A stretch of DNA of 64,000 nucleotides from Microbacterium suaedae. GTDB lineage: Bacteria > Actinomycetota > Actinomycetes > Actinomycetales > Microbacteriaceae. Shown here in pieces: positions 53,922 to 64,000 of the stretch. The notes beneath the pieces were generated by a model, which saw only the letters and a list, made by a program, of their open reading frames with translations, had not been told where the DNA came from and ran no database searches. A program made the position numbers and the translations under genes. The stretch covers positions 248,001-312,000 of the forward strand of contig NZ_PNFD01000004.1 of NCBI RefSeq assembly GCF_003254645.1. The letters are read 5' to 3'. Position 1 is the first letter of the stretch. Each line of letters opens with the position of its first letter.

Positions 53922-54677
53922 TCACACCCCCGCCGCTGCGTACCGCTCGGCCGCCGTGGCGACGCGCACCTGGTAGTCGAAGGTGTTGTTGTACGAGCGG
54001 ATCGCGCGGATCCACTGCTCCCCCTCGGCGAGGGTGCCGTCGAGCCGACAGAGGTAGGCCGCGGCGGTCGCGGCCGCGGCGTCGATGCTGTGCGGATCCG
54101 CGACGCCGTCGCCTGCCGCGTCGACGGCCCAGATCGACCACGTTTCGGGGATGAACTGCATCGGCCCGACCGCCCGGTCCCATTCGGCGTCGCCGTCGAG
54201 GAGGCCGCCGTCGGTATCGGGGATCTCCATCGTCTCGTTCGTGCCGTCGAGGGCGATGCCGATGATGTGCGGGCGCGCGACGCCGTCGGCGTCGATGGAC
54301 CCGCCCTGCAGCGTGCCGTGATGGCTCTCGACCCAGCCGATGCCCGCGAGCGTGTTCCAGCCAACCTCGCATCCGCTGGCGCGAGCGCGCGCGTCGGCCG
54401 CGGCGTACGCGGCGAGCGCGCGCTCGGGGATCCCCGTCTCCTGCGCGACGTCTTCGAGCCAGACGGTGTCGACGGATCCGTCGGCCCGCATCGGCGCCGC
54501 CGCGGGGCTCGCGACTTCGACGCGAGGAGCGGTGTCGCCGCCGACGGCGTCGAACTCGATGGGGTCGACCGAGATCGTGCCGATGATCGCCACCACGCCG
54601 AGGACACCCAGTACGCCGATCACACCGAGCAGGGCGACGACCCCGATCACCGCCCCGATCCCCCGTCGTGTGCTCAT
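53922..54677 (-). CDS. Lytic transglycosylase (MltB/SLT-like), membrane-anchored
   Basis: A 251-residue exported cell-wall enzyme: N-terminal hydrophobic anchor (VIGVVALLGVIGVLGVLGVV, residues about 10-30), then a lysozyme-like domain with catalytic Glu in LAGIGWVESHHGTL and the conserved AVGPMQFIPETWSIW and SYNNTFDYQVRV. ATG 54677 has GACAAT six bases upstream. Convergent with lacI. Confidence 0.92.
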   Translation of the reverse strand: MSTRRGIGAVIGVVALLGVIGVLGVLGVVAIIGTISVDPIEFDAVGGDTAPRVEVASPAAAPMRADGSVDTVWLEDVAQETGIPERALAAYAAADARARASGCEVGWNTLAGIGWVESHHGTLQGGSIDADGVARPHIIGIALDGTNETMEIPDTDGGLLDGDAEWDRAVGPMQFIPETWSIWAVDAAGDGVADPHSIDAAAATAAAYLCRLDGTLAEGEQWIRAIRSYNNTFDYQVRVATAAERYAAAGV

Positions 54678-54750
54678 CCGGTCATTGTCGTCGGCTCTGC
54701 CCGTACGCGCGCCGTGAGCGATGCCGGGCGCGATAGGACATGATCAATCC

Positions 54751-55017
54751 GTGAGAGACCATTCCCGGCACAGCGGCGTCGGAATCGCCGCGCTCGTCCT
54801 CGGCGTCGTCGCGGTGCTGACCGCGTGCGTGCCGCTGCTCGGTGAAATCCTTGCACTGCTCCCCGCTCTCGGGGCGATCGCGTTCGGAATCGTCGGCGTG
54901 CGTCACCACGAGACCGGCCGTGCCGCGGGCGCGGGCATGGCCGTCGTCGGCGCTGTGCTGGGCGGGTTCTCCCTGGCCATCGTCGGGCTCCTGTTCGCCC
55001 TGTCGATCATGCCGTGA
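54751..55017 (+). CDS. DUF4190-like small membrane protein
   Basis: An 88-residue protein with two to three hydrophobic segments and the Gly-rich pattern GVGIAALVLGVVAVL, GIVGVRHHETGRAAGAGMAVVG of DUF4190-type proteins. GTG 54751 has CATGAT six bases upstream. Function unknown. Confidence 0.8.
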   Translation: MRDHSRHSGVGIAALVLGVVAVLTACVPLLGEILALLPALGAIAFGIVGVRHHETGRAAGAGMAVVGAVLGGFSLAIVGLLFALSIMP

Positions 55018-55030
55018 CGCGGCGAGGCCC

Positions 55031-55867
55031 TCACATCTCCTCGTGGGTGTCGGGGTCACCGCCCCAGAGCCGGCCGCGCTCGAGGTTGCTGAGTCGCTTG
55101 ACATCGATGTCCGACAGTTCGAAGCCGAACACGTCGGCGTTCTCACGCTGACGGGCCGGATCGGCAGACTTCGGGATCGGCGTGGATCCGCACTGCACGT
55201 GCCAGCGCACGACGAGCTGGGTCGGCGTGACGCCGTAGTCCTGCGCGAGCTGGGCGACGAGGGGCTCTGCGAGCAGATCGCTGCGCCGGGCGAGCGGGCT
55301 CCAGCTCTCGGTGCGGATCCCGTGCTCGGCGTGGAAGGTGCGCAGCGGGGCCTGCGGAAAGTACGGGTGCATCTCGACCTGGTTGACGGCGGGCACAACT
55401 CCGGTCTCGTCGATGAGACGCTCGAGCATGGGCACCGTGAAGTTCGAGACGCCGACCGAACGCACGACCCCCTCGTCGCGGAGGGCGAGCATGCCGCGGA
55501 AGGTGTCGACGTACTTGTCGACGCTCGGGTTCGGCCAGTGGATGAGCAGCAGGTCGATGCGGCCGAGGCCGATCGTCTCGTTCGACTCGCGGCCCGATGC
55601 GATCGCCTCGTCGTAGCCGTGGTGGCGCCCGGGGATCTTCGTCGTGACGATGATCTCGTCGCGGTCGGCGGATCCGGTGCGCACGGCCTCGCCGACCTCA
55701 CGCTCGTTGTCGTAGTTGACGGCGGTGTCGAGCACGCGATACCCGGTCTCGATGCCGGACCGGATCGCCGCGATCCCGTCGTCACCCGCGAGCTTGTACG
55801 TACCGAGCCCGACCTCGGCGAACGGGTGCCCGTCGTTCAGTGCGATCTGGGGGATGTCGAGAGTCAC
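55031..55867 (-). CDS. Aldo/keto reductase
   Basis: A 278-residue NADPH-dependent reductase of the AKR superfamily with the catalytic Asp-Tyr in VLDTAVNYDNE, Lys in VTTKIPGR, and IDLLLIHWPNP and IPKSADPARQREN signatures, as in 2,5-diketo-gluconate reductase-like AKR5 members. GTG 55867 follows GAAGGAC. Substrate unknown. Confidence 0.93.
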   Translation of the reverse strand: MTLDIPQIALNDGHPFAEVGLGTYKLAGDDGIAAIRSGIETGYRVLDTAVNYDNEREVGEAVRTGSADRDEIIVTTKIPGRHHGYDEAIASGRESNETIGLGRIDLLLIHWPNPSVDKYVDTFRGMLALRDEGVVRSVGVSNFTVPMLERLIDETGVVPAVNQVEMHPYFPQAPLRTFHAEHGIRTESWSPLARRSDLLAEPLVAQLAQDYGVTPTQLVVRWHVQCGSTPIPKSADPARQRENADVFGFELSDIDVKRLSNLERGRLWGGDPDTHEEM

Positions 55868-55919
55868 GATGTCGTCCTTCCGATCGGCGATTCTGGCCCT
55901 GTCGAGCCTACGCGGACAT

Positions 55920-56008
55920 CCCAACACGACGCAGTCAATTTCCGGCCTCGCACCGTGACACGCAGCCCGGCGGGCCCTCGGCCTCCAGATTGACTGCGTT
56001 GTGTTGGG
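55920..56008. repeat. Inverted-repeat element C (89 bp)
   Basis: Arms CCCAACACGACGCAGTCAAT and ATTGACTGCGTTGTGTTGGG pair along 20 bases with one G-U. The loop shares CTCGCAC, GACACGC and a CGGNGGGCC block with element B. It lies between two divergent genes, so it is not a terminator. Confidence 0.8.
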
Positions 56009-56077
56009 TGTTGGGTGCCGGGCGGGCACACGGACGGATCCGGACCACCGGCCGTCGCCCGCCCCTACGCTGGGATC

Positions 56078-57070
56078 GTGGACCTCGCCGTGTTTGTCCT
56101 CGTCGCCGTCACCTGCTGCTGCCTCGCTCTCATGGTCATCGCCATCGCGATGTCGCGCCGCGCCCGCGCCGAGGCACCGGGGCGCCCGACGGTCGTCGCC
56201 GAATACGCGCCGCCCGAGAGCATGGATGCGGCGAGCGCCGCGCTGATCCTGCAACGCCCCCGCCGCGTCCTGCCGGCGAAGGTGCTCGAGCTCGCCGTCC
56301 GCGGAGCCGTTCGCTTCGTGCCGTCCACGCGACGACGGCGTCGCCTCGACCTCGCCCCCGGGCGCCCGAAAGGCCTCGACTCGGTCGACACTCAGCTCGT
56401 GCGCGCGATGTTCCCGCCCGGAACGGACACCTTCCGGCCGTCGCGCCGAAACCGCGGCTGGTCGAGCGCGGCGCAACAGGTTCTCGCCCACACCCGCGCG
56501 GCCGCGATCCGGTGGCAGCGCCGCCTCGACGGCGCGAACACCGTCATCATCCTCGGCATGCTCGCCTTCCTCGCCGAGCTCGTCCTGGTGCTCGTCGCGG
56601 GGCTCGCGGGCGCGCCGTTGGGCCTCGTGATGTCGCTCGGGTTCGTCGGCGTCATCGCCGCGATCCTGCCCGGCCCGATCCTGGGTCGCGAGTTCTTCAC
56701 GCCCGAGGGCGCCGAGGCGCGCGACCATCTGCTCGGGCTGAAGGAGTTCATGCACTGGGCGGAGGAGGATCGGATCCGCGCCCTGCAGTCACCGGAGACG
56801 GCCGACATGGTCGGCACCGACGAGGGCGCGACGCTGCGACTCTACGAACGGCTGCTGCCGTACGCCGCGGTGTTCGGCATGACGAAGGAGTGGCTGCGCG
56901 TGCTGCGCGCCCGATACGCCGACGAGGATGTGATGCCCGTCTGGCTGGATCCGGCGATCGGCGACCTCGGCACGGCCGACATCGAGGTCGTGGACATGGT
57001 GGATTCCGTCGTCGGCGATACGTCGATCTCGGGCGACGGAGACGGCGGCGGCGATGGGGGCGGCGACTGA
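56078..57070 (+). CDS. DUF2207-like membrane protein
   Basis: A 330-residue protein with an N-terminal membrane segment (LAVFVLVAVTCCCLALMVI), an amphipathic middle with PPESMDAASAALIL, two central membrane segments near 170-215 and the DUF2207-type LKEFMHWAEEDRI and LYERLLPYAAVFGMTKEW. The tail is Gly/Asp-rich (GDGDGGGDGGGD). GTG 56078 has TACGCT six bases upstream. Function unknown; only the C-terminal part of the usual DUF2207 architecture is present. Confidence 0.85.
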   Translation: MDLAVFVLVAVTCCCLALMVIAIAMSRRARAEAPGRPTVVAEYAPPESMDAASAALILQRPRRVLPAKVLELAVRGAVRFVPSTRRRRRLDLAPGRPKGLDSVDTQLVRAMFPPGTDTFRPSRRNRGWSSAAQQVLAHTRAAAIRWQRRLDGANTVIILGMLAFLAELVLVLVAGLAGAPLGLVMSLGFVGVIAAILPGPILGREFFTPEGAEARDHLLGLKEFMHWAEEDRIRALQSPETADMVGTDEGATLRLYERLLPYAAVFGMTKEWLRVLRARYADEDVMPVWLDPAIGDLGTADIEVVDMVDSVVGDTSISGDGDGGGDGGGD

Positions 57071-57087
57071 GGAGCCGCCCTCGCCCG

Positions 57088-58497
57088 TCAGAAGATCGCG
57101 CTGAGGAGCAGGTATCCGACGGCGCCGATGCTGGCCGCGACGGGCAGCGTGATGACCCACGCCATCGCGATCGGCTTCATCAGCTTCCAGTTGGCGGCTT
57201 TGTTCACGAGGCCGACGCCGAGCACAGCGCCGATGAGGATGTGCGTGCTCGAGACCGGCAGGCCGAGGACGGACGCGAGCATGACGACGCCCGCCGCCGC
57301 GAGCTCCGCCGAGAAGCCGCTCGCCGGGTGGATCTCGGTGAGTCGCTTGCCGACGGTCGACACGACGCGGCGTCCGATGAACCAGAGCCCTGCGAGCAGC
57401 GCGATCCCGAACGTGATGAGCACGGGCAGGGGAACCGCGGCGGCGTCGCCGACGGTATCTGTCCGAAGCACGTCGAGCACGGCCGCGAAGGGACCGACGG
57501 CGTTCGCGATGTCGTTCGCGCCGTGGCTGAACGCGAACGCACTCGCCGTGAACACCTGCATCCACGAGAAGAGCGTGAAGGCCGCTTTCTTGAACTTCTT
57601 CTTGCGCAGGGCCTGCGCGAACACGTACACGCCGACCCATACGGCGATGCCGATCATCGCGAGCAGGAAGACGAGCACGGCGGGCTCGACGTCGAGGTCG
57701 AGGTTCCCCAGGCCCTTCACGAACAGCATGCCCGCGAGCATGATCGCCGCGAGCGCGGCGACGAGCGGGACGAGCGTCTGCAGGGCGCGGTGGCCCTCCT
57801 CGCGGTCATCGACCGCGTGGTTGAGGATGTACCGCTTGATCAGCCAGAAGATGATGAACGCGACGATGCCGCCGAGCAGGGGCGAGAGCACCCACGAGGC
57901 GACGATCTGTCCGATCGCGTCCCACTGCACCATGTCGCCTCCGCCGAGGCCCGTGGCGATCCCCATCGTGACCGACGCGCCGACGATGCCGCCGATGATC
58001 GAGTGCGTCGTCGAGACGGGCCACCCCATGCGGGTGGCGAGGAACAGCCAGAGCGCGGCTCCGAGGAGCGCCGACATCATGATGTAGACGAAGTCGTCGG
58101 GGCTCTGCGAGACCACCTCGAGGTCGACGATCCCCTTGCGCACCGTGTCGGTGACGGATCCGCCCGCGAGCACGGCGCCCGACACCTCGAACACGGCCGC
58201 GACCACGAGGGCCTGCTTCATCGTGAGGGTGCCGGACCCGACGCTCGTGCCGAACGAGTTCGCGACGTCGTTGCCCCCGATGTTGAAGGCCATGAAGACG
58301 CCGAAGGCGATCGCGGTAATGAGGAGGACGCGGTTGGTCTCGGTCGAGACCCAGCCGAGCGACCAGAGGGTGAAGCCGATCGCCGCGATGGCGAGCAGTC
58401 CACCGAAGGCGAGGTGCCACCACCGGTCGCTGGGATCGCGTACGTCGGCGTCGTCGGGAAGGTCGGATTCCGCCCGTGAAGGGGTATCGGTCGCCAC
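57088..58497 (-). CDS. pit: PiT-family inorganic phosphate transporter
   Basis: A 469-residue low-affinity phosphate permease with about ten to twelve membrane segments. The duplicated PiT motif is visible twice: [19 protein letters not shown] near the N-terminus and [18 protein letters not shown] in the second half; [16 protein letters not shown] and [16 protein letters not shown] are the paired signatures. GTG 58497 follows GGGAG. A PHO-box-like repeat lies 155 bases upstream. Confidence 0.95.
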   Translation of the reverse strand: MATDTPSRAESDLPDDADVRDPSDRWWHLAFGGLLAIAAIGFTLWSLGWVSTETNRVLLITAIAFGVFMAFNIGGNDVANSFGTSVGSGTLTMKQALVVAAVFEVSGAVLAGGSVTDTVRKGIVDLEVVSQSPDDFVYIMMSALLGAALWLFLATRMGWPVSTTHSIIGGIVGASVTMGIATGLGGGDMVQWDAIGQIVASWVLSPLLGGIVAFIIFWLIKRYILNHAVDDREEGHRALQTLVPLVAALAAIMLAGMLFVKGLGNLDLDVEPAVLVFLLAMIGIAVWVGVYVFAQALRKKKFKKAAFTLFSWMQVFTASAFAFSHGANDIANAVGPFAAVLDVLRTDTVGDAAAVPLPVLITFGIALLAGLWFIGRRVVSTVGKRLTEIHPASGFSAELAAAGVVMLASVLGLPVSSTHILIGAVLGVGLVNKAANWKLMKPIAMAWVITLPVAASIGAVGYLLLSAIF

Positions 58498-58651
58498 CGC
58501 GGTGTTCTCCCTGAGATGCGTGCTGTGTGCGCCCGTCCGACGCCCGACCGCGACGCTCCCCTCGAAGCGGGCGACACGGTTTCGAGAAGATTAACAACCG
58601 TTGCGGGGAGGGCGCCAGGAGCGTCTCCAGGGACCCGTCGGGCGCCACGCA

Positions 58652-58669
58652 CGTGAACGGATCCTGAAC
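58652..58669 (-). promoter_or_regulatory. PHO-box-like direct repeat upstream of pit
   Basis: On the minus strand GTTCAGG-atcc-GTTCACG: two heptamers 11 bases apart, matching the GTTCACC-N4 direct repeat bound by PhoP in actinobacteria at 11 of 14 positions. A TAATCT -10 candidate lies between it and pit. Confidence 0.55.
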
Positions 58670-58672
58670 GGG

Positions 58673-63842
<5,170 letters not shown>

Positions 63843-63886
63843 ACGCCGATCACGTTAGCAGGCCCGCGGCGGCGCGCAAGTCGACG

Positions 63887-64000
63887 TCAGCGAGCGGCGA
63901 GGATCTCCTGCAGACGGGAGTATTCCTCTTCCGGCATGCCGTAGCGATGCTCCGCAGCGGGGTACTTCGCCGCCCGCACCTCGCCGACATAGGCCGCCAC
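63887..64000 (-). CDS. 3' end of unidentified gene
   Basis: 37 codons from the window edge to a TGA at 63887-63889. The visible end reads VAAYVGEVRAAKYPAAEHRY and closes with LQEILAAR; an acidic, helical, soluble tail. I do not recognise it. Its direction is the same as thiC. Confidence 0.6.
   Translation of the reverse strand: MAAYVGEVRAAKYPAAEHRYGMPEEEYSRLQEILAAR

Overview
This is a GC-rich window (roughly 70 percent G+C by eye) from an actinobacterium. Gene content points to Microbacteriaceae, most likely Microbacterium or a close relative: an actinobacterial macrolide 2'-phosphotransferase, a glutamine-dependent NAD synthetase of the long form, F420/FMN-type luciferase-like oxidoreductases, DtxR-type iron boxes, a DrrAB exporter and pervasive leaderless start sites. 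The family assignment is inference from family-level recognition, not from a marker gene; no rRNA or tRNA gene was seen.

Layout. 1-2.4 kb: a TetR regulator (cut by the window edge) divergent from a DrrAB-type drug exporter, then an ArsR regulator. 2.4-6.7 kb: two complete Trk/Ktr potassium uptake pairs facing each other. 6.7-12.3 kb: housekeeping (proC, an orphan CDF-like cytoplasmic domain, a luciferase-like oxidoreductase, tadA-like deaminase, alcohol dehydrogenase, upp, universal stress protein). 12.3-18 kb: a nuclease-helicase fusion and nadE. 18.06-19.18 kb: a gene-less array of repeats behind a deaminase gene, each unit carrying a decayed copy of that gene's 3' end plus a 50-bp hairpin. 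19.2-24.7 kb: deaminase and an sbcD-sbcC-small membrane protein operon. 24.8-34.2 kb: accessory genes (mph, SseB-like, hydrolase, a membrane protein/XRE/reductase operon, GNAT, a Cys-rich leader peptide in front of an orphan winged-helix regulator, AlkA, a transglycosylase-like secreted protein).

34.2-39.0 kb: an iron-siderophore ABC importer (ATPase, two permeases, lipoprotein) divergent from a siderophore-interacting reductase, with two DtxR/IdeR-like boxes between. 39.0-47.0 kb: a sugar uptake and oxidation locus (RbsA/C/B-like ABC importer, Gfo/Idh/MocA dehydrogenase, isomerase/epimerase) divergent from a ROK regulator and a ThuA-like protein, with a palindromic operator in the divergent promoter. 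47-55 kb: coaBC, an NRDE protein, a membrane hydrolase bracketed by two copies of an 86-bp inverted-repeat element, a zinc alcohol dehydrogenase, GH51 arabinofuranosidase with its divergent LacI regulator, and a lytic transglycosylase. 55-58.5 kb: aldo/keto reductase, a DUF2207-like membrane protein and a PiT phosphate transporter with a PHO-box-like repeat upstream. 58.7-63.85 kb: a thiamine operon thiC-thiO-thiS-thiG-thiF under a TPP riboswitch. The last 114 bases hold the 3' end of an unidentified gene.

Cross-window signals: a TAnnnT or CACAAT-like -10 hexamer lies 6-8 bases before the start codon of more than twenty genes, the signature of leaderless transcripts; GGATCC is far more frequent than base composition predicts, largely as the Gly-Ser codon pair GGA-TCC; and intergenic inverted-repeat elements are numerous. 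The repeat array at 18.06-19.18 kb is the most unusual structure in the window.
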